From positions 3,168,001 to 3,232,000 of the forward strand of contig NZ_CP051293.1 of NCBI RefSeq assembly GCF_013170805.1: a stretch of 64,000 nt of DNA, written 5' to 3'. The stretch comes from Mesorhizobium sp. NZP2077 (GTDB lineage: Bacteria > Pseudomonadota > Alphaproteobacteria > Rhizobiales > Rhizobiaceae). Shown piece by piece: positions 24,869 to 32,983 of the stretch. The notes under the pieces were generated by a model. That model searched no databases. It saw only the letters and a list, made by a program, of their open reading frames with translations, and was not told where the DNA came from. Position 1 is the first letter of the stretch, and the number at the start of each line of letters is the position of its first letter. A program made the translations under genes and the position numbers.

Positions 24869-24971
24869 TAAAGCGCGTCGCGTCGCGGCGGATTCATGCG
24901 ACGCGCTTTAGGTCTTTGTTTTTATGCATGTCGTCCCCCCAAAACCGAGGTCACTTTTGGGCTACATGCAT
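24869..24971. repeat. Dispersed rhizobial intergenic repeat element
   Basis: Two nested palindromes: TAAAGCGCGTCGC (24869-24881)/GCGACGCGCTTTA (24898-24910), perfect over 13 bp, and ATGCATGT (24924-24931)/ACATGCAT (24964-24971), joined by GGTCTTTGTTT. I recognise this arrangement as a multi-copy intergenic element of Mesorhizobium and relatives. It touches the stop codon of the DUF3606 gene. Confidence 0.65.
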
Positions 24972-25150
24972 TAGCCGCGCGCGGCCATGTGGTTGTCGAG
25001 CTTCTTGCGCGACGGGCCGTAGCGCTTGATGATGGTCTGGGCCTCGCTCTGCGGGATGCCGTATTTGCGCGCGAAGGCGGCGACCTCATAGGTCTCCTCG
25101 CTTGAAACCAGCTTGCGGTCCTGTTTGATCTTCGATTTGTCGTCGGGCAT
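24971..25150 (-). CDS. DUF3606 domain-containing protein
   Basis: A 59-residue protein from ATG 25150 (GTGAGG upstream). It matches DUF3606: MPDDKSKIKQDRKLVSSEET followed by VAAFARKYGIPQSEAQTIIK and RYGPSRKKLDNHM, a small helical domain typical of stress-induced proteins in alphaproteobacteria. A near-consensus EcfG promoter is found upstream. Confidence 0.85.
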   Translation of the reverse strand: MPDDKSKIKQDRKLVSSEETYEVAAFARKYGIPQSEAQTIIKRYGPSRKKLDNHMAARG

Positions 25151-25220
25151 GGCGTGCCTCACTTTCTGTCAGCCGCACGGTGGCGCGGACACCGGTATAT
25201 GGGATGCCGCGATCAGACAT

Positions 25221-25245
25221 AACAGAGATTTGTGCTGCCGGTTCC
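25221..25245 (-). promoter_or_regulatory. Near-consensus EcfG promoter for DUF3606
   Basis: Minus strand GGAAC (25245-25241), 16-nt spacer, TGTT (25224-25221), one mismatch to CGTT. Located 71 bp before the DUF3606 start, in the right direction. Confidence 0.45.
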
Positions 25246-25832
25246 ACGGCAAGCGGCGGGCGGGCCGAACAAGGCCTGGATGGCAAGCTGCCGATTCAGG
25301 CCGATGGCCGGGTCGCGTCGGCGCCGTGCTGGTCGGTGGCGCCGCAATCGGCGCAAGGCGCGCTGGCGCCAGGACAGCCGCGGTTATGCGTGCCGGCGGG
25401 GCAGCAAAGGCCGTTGGAGCTTGTCCAGCGCGGGCATTGGAAAACCTGCCCGGTGCCGCCGCAGCCGCTACATTCCAGAACCGATGACTGAACCAGATAG
25501 GACTTCGTCCCGAACCTTACGCTCGCGCCCACAACGCAACCCACCCCAATAGCAGCACCCGACATGCCTGTGCATTAGCCCCGGCTTAAAAGTAGCACGT
25601 TGCCGGTTACGAACAAGTTTCTTGATCATTAATTGTTCGTGAATGCCGCACGGCAGGTCAGACGCGCCGGGCTTGCCCCTCTTGCCTCAGGTCGGCCCCA
25701 GCCGCTTGGCGGTGAGACAGATGAGGGCCGAAGCGGCCTGGCCGCTCCCGGCCGGCGGCTTCGACTGGCGCGGAAGGAGTGCGCAGCGCCAACGATCCAG
25801 ACCATGACCCCGAACCCGCGGTTCGGCAGGGA
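25246..25832. other. Stretch without a supported gene
   Basis: Several frames are open because of high GC. One minus-strand frame (25296-25565) has cysteine pairs (LECSGCGGTGQVFQC, CADCGATD) and one plus-strand frame spans 25180-25491, but neither has a ribosome binding site or recognised family. An A/T-rich patch at 25590-25640 could hold a promoter. I call nothing here. Confidence 0.3.
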
Positions 25833-26200
25833 TCATGCTCTTGGTTCAAAGAGCTCGACGACGTTGCCGGACGGGTCTTCGCAAAGGATCTGGCGGCCGC
25901 CCGGGCCGTCGACAATCTCGTTGCGAAACGGCACGCCGGCCTCGCGCATCCGGGCGGCGAGCGCCGGCAGGTCCTGCACCTGCAGCACGATGCGGTTCCA
26001 GCCGCCCAGCTCGGGCGTGCGGCCATCCGGCATCGGCCTTGCCGCCGTGCCATCGGGCCGGCAAGCCAGAACGTCAGGTCGTCGCGCTTGAGGATGGCCA
26101 TCGCTGGACCGAACTGCTGTTGCAGCACGAAATCCAGATGCGTGGTGTAAAATGCTATCGCCAACTCGACATCGTTGACGAGATACCGGACCGTCGCCAT
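25833..26200 (-). pseudogene. Frameshifted VOC (glyoxalase-like) gene
   Basis: The first part from ATG 26200 (MATVRYLVNDVELAIAFYTT ... DDLTFWLAGPM) and the second part ending at 25833 (TPELGGWNRIVLQVQDLPAL ... DPSGNVVELFEPRA) are the two halves of one ~122-residue VOC protein in different frames. They join at about 26045-26060, where one nucleotide appears to be missing. Either a real frameshift mutation or a sequencing error. Confidence 0.75.
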
Positions 26201-26429
26201 CCGCTGGCTCTCCTCATAAAACATCACGCACCCCTTGCGATGAATAGCCTCCGGGGCAGGCGGCGGCAAGCTTGGAGCCCCGGCACGGCGTCCTGTCCGC
26301 GACCGCCAAGGCCGGTGCCGGCATCCGGCGCGGCAGCGCTTGCGGACAAAAAATTTCAGGCCGGTGTCGGAACCGCACAGGGTCGCTCGTCCTTGGGTCG
26401 AAAGCCATCAAAAACCCTGGAGAGACAGC

Positions 26430-26855
26430 ATGCCGGACATCACTCAATCGCCGTGGCAGACCGCGGCCCTACTCATTGCCCGCCTGATCTTTGCCGCCGT
26501 CTTCCTGATGGCGGTGACGTTCAAGTTTATGGGCATGGGCGATACCGCTAGCTTCATCGCCGCCGCAGGCTTTCCCTTCCCGCTCTTCCTCGCCTGGTGC
26601 GCGGCGATCCTGGAGGTGGCGCTGGTGCTGTGTTTCCTGAGCGGCGCCTTCTTCACCCAGGCGGCCCTGGTCGCCGCGGCCTATGTGCTGTTCCTGGGAT
26701 TCTCTTTCCACGGCCCCGGCCACTGGGCCGGCAACCAGGCCGAGTTCGGCTTCTTCGTCGACCATTTTTCGTTCATGGCCGGCCTGCTGTTCGCCGCCGT
26801 GCACGGGCCGGGCAGGGTGCTGGCGCTGAACCTGGGCTGGCCGGGCAGGGCTTGA
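26430..26855 (+). CDS. DoxX family membrane protein
   Basis: A 141-residue protein from ATG 26430 (GGAGAGA upstream). It has four transmembrane helices: ALLIARLIFAAVFLMAVTFK, LFLAWCAAILEVALVLCFL, AALVAAAYVLFLGFSF and FSFMAGLLFAAVHGPG. The pattern matches DoxX/TQO small subunit-like proteins, which sit in the inner membrane and are often linked to redox or stress functions. Monocistronic. Confidence 0.85.
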   Translation: MPDITQSPWQTAALLIARLIFAAVFLMAVTFKFMGMGDTASFIAAAGFPFPLFLAWCAAILEVALVLCFLSGAFFTQAALVAAAYVLFLGFSFHGPGHWAGNQAEFGFFVDHFSFMAGLLFAAVHGPGRVLALNLGWPGRA

Positions 26856-26864
26856 GGCGCGCCC

Positions 26865-27170
26865 CTACAGCTGGTCGTTGTAGGGTTCCTTCATCTTGCC
26901 GACCAGGCGGGCCAGTTTCGAGAAAGAGGGCATGTCGGCCTCGGGCTGGCACTGGTTGGCGAGTTCCAGCAGCCGGATCGGGAAATTGACGGCGTCGCGG
27001 CTGGAGGCCGACATGCCGCCGGATCGCTCCTCACCGGTTTCGCCGGCCTCGGCCTTGCGCAACGCGATGTCGATCTCCTGCGATGTCAGTATACCTTTTC
27101 GGACCAGGACGTGGTTGATCGAGGCGACGGCCATCAGCAGGCCTTCGAGTTGCAGATTGGCGACGTTCAT
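26865..27170 (-). CDS. Hypothetical 101-residue protein
   Basis: ATG 27170 has GGAGAG close upstream. The product (MNVANLQLEGLLMAVASINH, VLVRKGILTSQEIDIALRKA, EAGETGEERSGGMSASSRDA, FPIRLLELANQCQPEADMP) is helical with an SHOCT-like ILTSQEIDIAL pattern. The N-terminal NVANLQLEGLLMA...IN segment occurs in several small rhizobial proteins. Function unknown. Convergent with DoxX. Confidence 0.65.
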   Translation of the reverse strand: MNVANLQLEGLLMAVASINHVLVRKGILTSQEIDIALRKAEAGETGEERSGGMSASSRDAVNFPIRLLELANQCQPEADMPSFSKLARLVGKMKEPYNDQL

Positions 27171-27259
27171 GGTGCTCTCCCTCCATTGACCAAAGGTGAA
27201 ACGCACCAGCGGCGTTTCCGATCCGCAATGGAGGGATGGGGCGCCGGGGTTGGCTCGGC

Positions 27260-27421
27260 TTAGATCCTGTTGGTGAACAGCAGGACCAGCAACACCAGCA
27301 GGATCGCAGCCGAGACGATGGCCGGCCGCCAGGCCCAGCCGCGCGACCACGGCCAGATCGGCAGGACGCCGACCAGGACCAGCATGATTGTGATGATGGT
27401 GAAGGCGCCGGGGACGGTCAT
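27260..27421 (-). CDS. DUF3309 family small membrane protein
   Basis: 53 residues from ATG 27421. Two transmembrane helices (AFTIITIMLVLVGVLP and AAILLVLLVLLFTNRI) flank the family motif LPIWPWSRGWAW. DUF3309 proteins are short inner-membrane proteins of proteobacteria with unknown role. A related gene is at 39912. Confidence 0.75.
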   Translation of the reverse strand: MTVPGAFTIITIMLVLVGVLPIWPWSRGWAWRPAIVSAAILLVLLVLLFTNRI

Positions 27422-27471
27422 CCTCTGTCCGGATGTCGGGAAGGTGGAAGGCGGGCTGAAGGGGAAATAGC

Positions 27472-27741
27472 CTATTCCTGCACCAGGCGCTCGCCATATT
27501 CGCGCCACAGCGCCTTGACGTCCAGGCCGTCGAGGCGCGGGATCGACGGATCGTTGCAGGTGATGGCGACGGCGCTGATGTCGTAGTGGGGAAAGGCACT
27601 GGCGACGAAGCGGATCGCATCGCCGAGCGAGTTCACGCGGACCACAGGATCGGCCTGGCCCTGACCGGTGCTGCGCACACCGGAAACCGAGGCTGGAGCA
27701 TGCCGCATCCTGAACACGGATGCCATGGCTGGTCTGTCCAT
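27472..27741 (-). CDS. Hypothetical 89-residue protein
   Basis: ATG 27741 has GGAGAGG upstream (MDRPAMASVFRMRHAPASVS). The conserved-looking part is DPVVRVNSLGDAIRFVASAF, ISAVAITCNDPSIPRLDGLD and LWREYGERLVQE. The spacing resembles other small rhizobial stress proteins, but no family is assigned. It lies 50 bp upstream of the DUF3309 gene on the same strand and may be co-transcribed. Confidence 0.55.
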   Translation of the reverse strand: MDRPAMASVFRMRHAPASVSGVRSTGQGQADPVVRVNSLGDAIRFVASAFPHYDISAVAITCNDPSIPRLDGLDVKALWREYGERLVQE

Positions 27742-27869
27742 CGTCCTCTCCGACAAAGCGGTGCGACGCGAATCATTCCATGAGCTTCAGCTGATGGTCT
27801 CACAGCCGTCGGTTCATGAAAAGCCGGCTAGCCAATGCGGGGGTGGAGGCGGCCGGTTGGCGCCCATCC

Positions 27870-27958
27870 GGTTGTCGGGTGAGGACAGTTGTGCTACGAT
27901 TTCGTCCATGGTGCTGATTTGCGCCGATGACCCGCCGCCGAGGCGGGTTTTTGTTTTT
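27870..27958 (+). ncRNA. Tandem small RNA candidate, copy 1
   Basis: A promoter-like pair (TTGTCG at 27872, CTACGAT near 27894), a conserved body CCATGGTGCTGATTTGCGCC (27907-27926) and a terminator CCCGCC/GGCGGG (27931-27947) with a long T-run (27948-27959). Predicted transcript ~27906-27957, about 50 nt. The same order recurs 157 bp downstream. The body could instead encode a leaderless peptide starting MVLICADDPPPRRV. Confidence 0.5.
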
Positions 27959-28025
27959 TCCGCGAGCCCGAGCGGGTGCCGGCTGCCTCTTTGCATTGAT
28001 GCCGAAAACGTAATAGGAATTTTTT

Positions 28026-28115
28026 CCTTGACCGGGTGAGGGCAGCCATGCTACATATTTGTCCATGGTGCTGATTTGCGCCAACGACCCGCCGCCGAGG
28101 CGGGTTTTGTGTTTC
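28026..28115 (+). ncRNA. Tandem small RNA candidate, copy 2
   Basis: Second copy: CTTGAC at 28027, CTACAT at 28051, the identical body CCATGGTGCTGATTTGCGCC at 28064 and terminator CCCGCC/GGCGGG (28088-28104) with TTTTGTGTTT. Its -35/-10 pair is close to the alphaproteobacterial consensus. The sequence between the copies is not related. Confidence 0.5.
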
Positions 28116-28226
28116 TGGCGATCCTTTAGGTGACGGCGCTGCCGCTGCCGATCTTGAACGCCGGCAGGACAGAGGGGCGCCGTAGAGCGCTGCCTTTCAT
28201 CTGACGATCCACTCCGCGAGGCCCTC

Positions 28227-28640
28227 ATGTCAACACGCTACGCCACGATCATCACCGACGATGACGGCCGCGAAATCGTCAGTGCCATTGGCGCGTTCGA
28301 GGGTGCGGCGCCGCAGGCGCGGCTGGGTCGTGTCGAACAAGTCGCGCCGAGCGTGTTGATCGGCATGGTGCGCGATGCGGCCGGTGGCTTTTGTTTCGAG
28401 CAACTGGGTGTCGCCAGCCAGGCCGTCGGTCTCGTCATGGCGAGGCTCAAGGCCAAGGCCAGCGTGGCGAAACGTGCCGTCGCGCTAAAACCCGCAGCGG
28501 CGGCAAAGCCGAAGCGCGCCAAGAGGGGCAGAAAGAAAACCGTCCGCTCGAAGAAGTCGGCCAGATCGATGCCGAAGGCGGTCGAGGTTGTTTTCCCCAG
28601 CGATACCGCCGCGAAGGCGATGGACCAGGTCGATGGTTGA
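28227..28640 (+). CDS. Hypothetical protein with Lys/Ala-rich basic tail
   Basis: 137 residues. The N-terminal half (MSTRYATIITDDDGREIVSA, VEQVAPSVLIGMVRDAAGGF) looks globular. Residues ~75-115 are a basic, low-complexity stretch (VALKPAAAAKPKRAKRGRKK), similar to histone H1-like tails, so nucleic-acid binding is possible. The next gene starts inside its last codons, so the two are translationally coupled. No family recognised. Confidence 0.6.
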   Translation: MSTRYATIITDDDGREIVSAIGAFEGAAPQARLGRVEQVAPSVLIGMVRDAAGGFCFEQLGVASQAVGLVMARLKAKASVAKRAVALKPAAAAKPKRAKRGRKKTVRSKKSARSMPKAVEVVFPSDTAAKAMDQVDG

Positions 28641-28962
28641 CGAAGCCGCCCGCGGGCCGGCACGCCGCAAGGCAAGGCCGGCAAGGCGCAAGTCCGCCGG
28701 CGGCGCCTCGGTTGCGCAAGAACCCCGTCCGAAGCGGACGAAGAAAACGCTGGGCGATGATTTCCTCGCTGCCGTTCGCGCCGATTTCCGGGCGCATGGC
28801 GCCGGCGTCATCGCCGAGGTGCGGGCCGGCAAGCCGGACCAGTATCTGAAGATCGTGCTTTCGGTGCTGCCCAAAGATTTCGATGTCGCCATAAACCATC
28901 TGGATGCCCTATCGGATATTCTGTTCGAGGTGATCGTGCGGAAGTTTAGGGCCAACTCCTGA
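28633..28962 (+). CDS. Hypothetical protein with phage-terminase-like C-terminus
   Basis: 109 residues from ATG 28633, overlapping the previous stop. A basic N-terminal arm (ARGPARRKARPARRKS) precedes LGDDFLAAVRADFRAHGAGV, IAEVRAGKPDQYLKIVLSVL and PKDFDVAINHLDALSDIL. The segment "FxxHG...I..VR...P..YL..V.S.LPK" resembles small proteins linked to phage terminase small subunits (DUF5681-like). No other phage genes are nearby, so it may be a domesticated relic. Followed by a strong terminator. Confidence 0.6.
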   Translation: MVDEAARGPARRKARPARRKSAGGASVAQEPRPKRTKKTLGDDFLAAVRADFRAHGAGVIAEVRAGKPDQYLKIVLSVLPKDFDVAINHLDALSDILFEVIVRKFRANS

Positions 28963-28999
28963 GGAATAGCTCCAGGCTTTGTCCTGCGTCCGGGAAGCC

Positions 29000-29036
29000 A
29001 AAGCCCGCCTCGGCTCATGCCGGGGCGGGCCTTTTT
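29000..29036 (+). terminator. Rho-independent terminator
   Basis: AAGCCCGCC-T-CGG / CCG-G-GGCGGGC-C-TT hairpin (29001-29034) with TTTTT. It ends the 28227-28962 gene pair. Confidence 0.75.
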
Positions 29037-29123
29037 GCGTTTGTGGCTCCTGACTGGCCGCTGCTATATCCTGGCGGAAGGCTGCCGAACTGGCGGTGGC
29101 GTTGATCCAGCCCGGGCTATTCG

Positions 29124-29594
29124 ATGCAGATTGAACGATATGACGGGGACCGCGAGGCTTTACGGCCGCTGTTTGCGCTTGCCGACGATTCTCCGACGCA
29201 GATATCCAACTATATCGATAAGGGCGAGGTGCTGGTTGCGCGCGATGGCAACAGGATCGTCGGCCATGTGCAGGTCATCGAGACAGGCGAGGGCGGCGTC
29301 TTCGAACTCAAGAGCCTGGCGGTCCGCCCGGCAAGGCAGAGCGAGGGATTGGGGCGTGCCCTTATCGCGGCGGCAATCACCCGTAGCCGCGAGCGCAACG
29401 GCCGGCGCCTGATCGTTGCGACCGCGACGGCCGATATCGGCAATCTGCGGTTTTACCAAAGACAGGGCTTTCGGATGTGTCGCATCGTGCAGGATGCGTT
29501 CGGACCATCGACCGGTTACCCCAAAGGCTCGGCTGTCAACGGCATTCCGCTGCGCGACCAGGTGATCTTCGAACGCGACCTCGGCGCGGATTGA
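29124..29594 (+). CDS. GNAT family N-acetyltransferase
   Basis: A 156-residue GNAT enzyme. Motif A is FELKSLAVRPARQSEGLGRA (residues ~62-80), followed by LIVATATADIGNLRFYQRQG, which supplies the acetyl-CoA pocket and the tyrosine. The C-terminal end RDQVIFERDL is the usual terminal strand. Substrate unknown. A terminator follows at 29650. Confidence 0.87.
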   Translation: MQIERYDGDREALRPLFALADDSPTQISNYIDKGEVLVARDGNRIVGHVQVIETGEGGVFELKSLAVRPARQSEGLGRALIAAAITRSRERNGRRLIVATATADIGNLRFYQRQGFRMCRIVQDAFGPSTGYPKGSAVNGIPLRDQVIFERDLGAD

Positions 29595-29649
29595 GAGCGG
29601 TGGATCCTTCACCCCTGCGCCCCGGCTTCGGGACAATCGCAGACAATCC

Positions 29650-29686
29650 AATAGCCCATCCCGGTTCGCCAGGCGGGCTATTTTTG
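29650..29686 (+). terminator. Rho-independent terminator
   Basis: AATAGCCC (29650-29657) / GGGCTATT (29675-29682) followed by TTTGCGTTT. It ends the GNAT gene. Confidence 0.7.
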
Positions 29687-29697
29687 CGTTTCTGGGC

Positions 29698-30405
29698 CTA
29701 GGCCAGGATATTGACGGCGCGGGCCGCGACCAGTGCGATCGTCAGCAGCGAGATCATCGCCTCGGCCATCATCAAAAGCTTGGCGCGCTGGGAGAGCGGC
29801 AAGGTGTCGGTCGGCGAAAACGCCGTCGCGTTGGTGAAGGCGAGGAAGAAATAGTCGACGAAGCCCGGCAGCCAGTGGCTAAGCTCGCGGTCATTCAAGG
29901 TCATCTGTGCAAACAGGAAATCGGCCTGCGCCAGCTTCACGAGGCCACAGGTCGGCGGCCCGCCGCGGTCGGTGCTCCAGAACCACAAGGCGAAGACGAT
30001 GACGTTGGTTACCCAGATGTTGAGAGCATCAATCAGCAGCGTGGTGCCGCTGTTGCCGGCATGGCCCTCCAGCAATGCCCGCACCAGCAAGACCAGCGAA
30101 CCGCAATTCATGACGCTGATGATCGCGGTCATGGTCAGAGCCGTCCGGCGAATCATGACGCGAAACTGGCCAATCGCATGCCACTCGTGATCCTCGACCG
30201 CCTTTCTGGTGGCGACCTGCGTCCAGGCCGTCGCCACCGAGAGGGGCAGGAGCAGGGCGGCCTCTAGCGCCGGAGCCAGCCAGCGCGGCCCGAAGGAGAG
30301 GTTGTTGATGACGAGAAGCTGCAGGCAGATGATGACGAGGACGGCCGCACGCGCCATCCAGAAGTCGAGCGCGCGGTAGTGAATGACGGCGTGCTTGTGA
30401 CGCAT
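29698..30405 (-). CDS. Inner membrane protein with ion-channel-like C-terminus
   Basis: 235 residues from ATG 30405 with about six hydrophobic segments (AAVLVIICLQLLVINNL, LEAALLLPLSVATAWT, MTAIISVMNCGSLVLLVRAL, ALNIWVTNVIVFALWFW). The C-terminal part PGFVDYFFLAFTNATAFSPT followed by SQRAKLLMMAEAMISLLTIA is arranged like the pore loop and last helix of small two-helix potassium channels, but without a TVGYG filter. Best described as an uncharacterised membrane protein. Confidence 0.7.
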   Translation of the reverse strand: MRHKHAVIHYRALDFWMARAAVLVIICLQLLVINNLSFGPRWLAPALEAALLLPLSVATAWTQVATRKAVEDHEWHAIGQFRVMIRRTALTMTAIISVMNCGSLVLLVRALLEGHAGNSGTTLLIDALNIWVTNVIVFALWFWSTDRGGPPTCGLVKLAQADFLFAQMTLNDRELSHWLPGFVDYFFLAFTNATAFSPTDTLPLSQRAKLLMMAEAMISLLTIALVAARAVNILA

Positions 30406-30581
30406 TATGGATCCAGAAGCTTCGGACAGGGGTGATGCACAGGCCGTCTTGCCCGGGCGTGGCAGGAAGCGGCGAATGTCCTGCTCAAATTTGGCCCCGC
30501 AATGGCGGTGCAAGTATACATTTTCGTAAGCTTTGATATCGGCACTATTCGGAAAACCGGTCGGTGTGATTTAAGCACCGC

Positions 30582-32150
30582 ATGTCGGGAATTGACGAGT
30601 CCATAGATGGCTGGCTGCCGGCCAGGTCGCCTCTCGCGGGCATAGACCGGTCATCAGTCTGGCGGGGTCTCATCCGTCATCCCTGGTATTTGCTGGCGAT
30701 TTTATGCCTGGTGCAGATCGCCTGCTGGACGGTGGTGCCCGCACTGGTCGACGCCGCGCCGCCTCGCGATGTCGTCGAAGGCTTCATGTGGGGCCGCGAA
30801 TGGGTGCTCTTGACCTACAAGCATCCGCAGCTTCCCGGCTGGCTGCTCGAGACCAGCCATCTTCTGACCGGATCGTTCCGCTGGCCGCAATATCTGCTCG
30901 CCCAGCTGACAATTTCTTCGACCTTCGTGCTGGTCTATCTGCTGGCCCGCGACATGCTTGGGCGAAACCGCGCGTTGGCCGCGGTGCTCTTGATGCCGTC
31001 GATCTATTTCTTCGGTTGGCCGACGCCGCAGTTCAATCACGACTATGCGCAGATGCCGTTCTGGGCGGCCATCTGCTGGCTGCTCTGGCGGGCTGGCCGC
31101 GGTGGCGGGCCGGGCTGGTGGCTGGCGCTCGGACTGGTGTCGGGCGTCGGCCTCTATGCCAAGTTCTCCACCGGCCTGCTGCTTGCCTTCGGTGCTCTCT
31201 GGCTGTTGTCCGATGCGCGTGCACGCGGCCGCCTTGCGACGCCTTGGCCCTGGTTCGGTCTCGCCGTTTTTTTCGCGGTTGCCTCGCCACTGGCCATCGC
31301 GCTCTACCGCATCGATTTCCTGCCGCTGACCTATTTCGCCGACCGTGACCAATGGGTGATGGAGCACCGCGCACGCCTTTATTATATCGGCGTCCAACTG
31401 GCTGGCCTTTCCGGCTTTCTTCTGGTGCTGGCGATATCCGGATTACTGCGACGCTCGCCCGCGCCGGATAAGCCTGTCGAACGCGGCACGCTCGTCTATC
31501 TCACGTGGATGGGGCTTGGACCAGCGATCCTCATTATGGTGGCTTCACTGTTCACCGGTACCGGCGAGGCGTGGGGCGCGCCGATGTACAATCTTGTCGG
31601 TGTCCTGGTGCTCGCCCTTGTGGGTCATCGGCTTGGCGCCATCGAGATGCGAAGGCTGGCGATCTGCGCGCTGATCTGCATCGTCAGCATGTCCGGCGCC
31701 TACGCGGCCATGCGTTGGACGACCTGTAATGTGTGGGGGCACATGGAACCGGTCTGCTGGCCGGCGCAGCCGATCTCGGACGAGGCCGAGGCGGTCTGGC
31801 ACGCGGCGGCACCCGGTCGGCTCGACATCGTCGGTGGTGATGCAGATCTGGCCATGCTGGCGGGCCTCAATGCTTATGACAAGCCGTCGATCTTCACCGA
31901 ACTCGATATGCGGCTCGCGCCCTGGATCACCAGGCAGCGGTTGCGCGAGCACGGCATGCTGATGGTTTGGCCTGGGAATGGCGTACCGCCGCAACTGCAG
32001 GCATGGCTGGGCAACCTCCCGGTCAAGACCGTTCTTTTCAACTGGTCGCGCAAGGCGCCGCCCGTGCCAATCAGTTTTGCCGCCATTCCGCCCGGCACAC
32101 GGTATCTGCCGATCGACGCCGACAGCCGGACCCGGCATCCGCGCAGCTGA
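30582..32150 (+). CDS. Glycosyltransferase family 39 (ArnT/PMT-like) membrane protein
   Basis: 522 residues. The first ~390 contain 10-12 transmembrane helices with PMT_2-type features: acidic residues in the first periplasmic loop (DAAPPRDVVEGFMWGREWV, KHPQLPGWLLE) and YGKFSTGLLL-like loop (LYAKFSTGLLLAFGALWLL). The C-terminal ~130 residues are periplasmic. Enzymes of this type transfer sugars from polyprenyl-phosphate donors to lipids or glycans. No sugar-pathway genes are adjacent, so acceptor and donor are unknown. No ribosome binding site at ATG 30582. Confidence 0.85.
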   Translation: MSGIDESIDGWLPARSPLAGIDRSSVWRGLIRHPWYLLAILCLVQIACWTVVPALVDAAPPRDVVEGFMWGREWVLLTYKHPQLPGWLLETSHLLTGSFRWPQYLLAQLTISSTFVLVYLLARDMLGRNRALAAVLLMPSIYFFGWPTPQFNHDYAQMPFWAAICWLLWRAGRGGGPGWWLALGLVSGVGLYAKFSTGLLLAFGALWLLSDARARGRLATPWPWFGLAVFFAVASPLAIALYRIDFLPLTYFADRDQWVMEHRARLYYIGVQLAGLSGFLLVLAISGLLRRSPAPDKPVERGTLVYLTWMGLGPAILIMVASLFTGTGEAWGAPMYNLVGVLVLALVGHRLGAIEMRRLAICALICIVSMSGAYAAMRWTTCNVWGHMEPVCWPAQPISDEAEAVWHAAAPGRLDIVGGDADLAMLAGLNAYDKPSIFTELDMRLAPWITRQRLREHGMLMVWPGNGVPPQLQAWLGNLPVKTVLFNWSRKAPPVPISFAAIPPGTRYLPIDADSRTRHPRS

Positions 32151-32323
32151 AGCGGTTCTATCCCTGACCGGGTCGTGATATCGTTCGCGCATGGCCGCGT
32201 TCGTTCCATGCGACTGGACGAAGCAGACGAGAATGCCCATCTATTGGGAAATCCAATTTTGTCTGCGCAATTCCGCACGGGAAACCGCTACACTGCTGGG
32301 ATTGCCTTTTGAGGAGACGTGAC

Positions 32324-32842
32324 ATGGCGACTTCGATCGAACGCGCAGTGCTGGCCGGTGGCTGTTTCTGGGGCATGCAGGATCTGATACGGCGTTATCA
32401 CGGCGTCATCTCCACCCGTGTCGGCTATAGCGGTGGAGATGTGCCCAACGCCACCTACCGCAACCACGGCACCCATGCCGAAGCCATCGAGATCAATTTC
32501 GATCCGGCGGTGATCAGCTATCGGATGTTGCTGGAGCGCTTTTTCCAGATCCACGATCCGACGACGCGCAACCGCCAGGGCAACGATGTCGGGATGAGCT
32601 ACCGTTCGGCGATCTACTATACCAGTGACGAGCAGAAGCGCGTCGCCGAAGACACCATCGCCGACGTCGATGCCTCCGGCCTGTGGCCCGGCAAGGTCGT
32701 CACCGAAGTCGCGCCAGTTGGTGCCTTCTGGGAGGCCGAGCCCGAACACCAGGACTATCTGGAGAAATATCCCAACGGCTACACCTGCCATTTCGTCAGG
32801 CCAGGCTGGAAGCTGCCGGTTCGAGAAAAGGCCGTGTCATAA
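32324..32842 (+). CDS. msrA: Peptide-methionine (S)-S-oxide reductase
   Basis: 172 residues from ATG 32324 (GAGGAGACGTG upstream). The catalytic motif GGCFWGMQD puts the reactive Cys at residue 14; [20 protein letters not shown] and [12 protein letters not shown] are MsrA-specific. A second Cys in [10 protein letters not shown] may act in resolution. It repairs oxidised methionine with thioredoxin as reductant. The next gene downstream is a tiny peptide gene, 141 bp away. Confidence 0.95.
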   Translation: MATSIERAVLAGGCFWGMQDLIRRYHGVISTRVGYSGGDVPNATYRNHGTHAEAIEINFDPAVISYRMLLERFFQIHDPTTRNRQGNDVGMSYRSAIYYTSDEQKRVAEDTIADVDASGLWPGKVVTEVAPVGAFWEAEPEHQDYLEKYPNGYTCHFVRPGWKLPVREKAVS

Positions 32843-32898
32843 GGTTTAGGGGTCGTTTTCGAGGAGCAGGGCGGCGTAATTCCCGTGACCGCGTGAAT

Positions 32899-32955
32899 GC
32901 CAACTGTCAGCCGCCGCCTGGTGATTGACAGTTGGCGGCGTTGCTGGCCAACTGT
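32899..32955. promoter_or_regulatory. Triplicated GCCAACTGT half-sites before the peptide gene
   Basis: GCCAACTGTCA (32899-32909) and TGACAGTTGGC (32926-32936) are a perfect 11-bp inverted repeat with a 16-bp spacer. A third half-site GCCAACTGT is at 32947-32955, 29 bp before the peptide ATG. Likely operator of a dimeric regulator; a transcribed hairpin is the alternative. Confidence 0.5.
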
Positions 32956-32983
32956 GCAGGCTGATTTGCTTCAGGAGATACGC

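Noticed and set aside
25296..25565. Cysteine-rich minus-strand frame
   Set aside because: Cys pairs are suggestive, but there is no ribosome binding site or family and a plus-strand frame of equal quality overlaps it.
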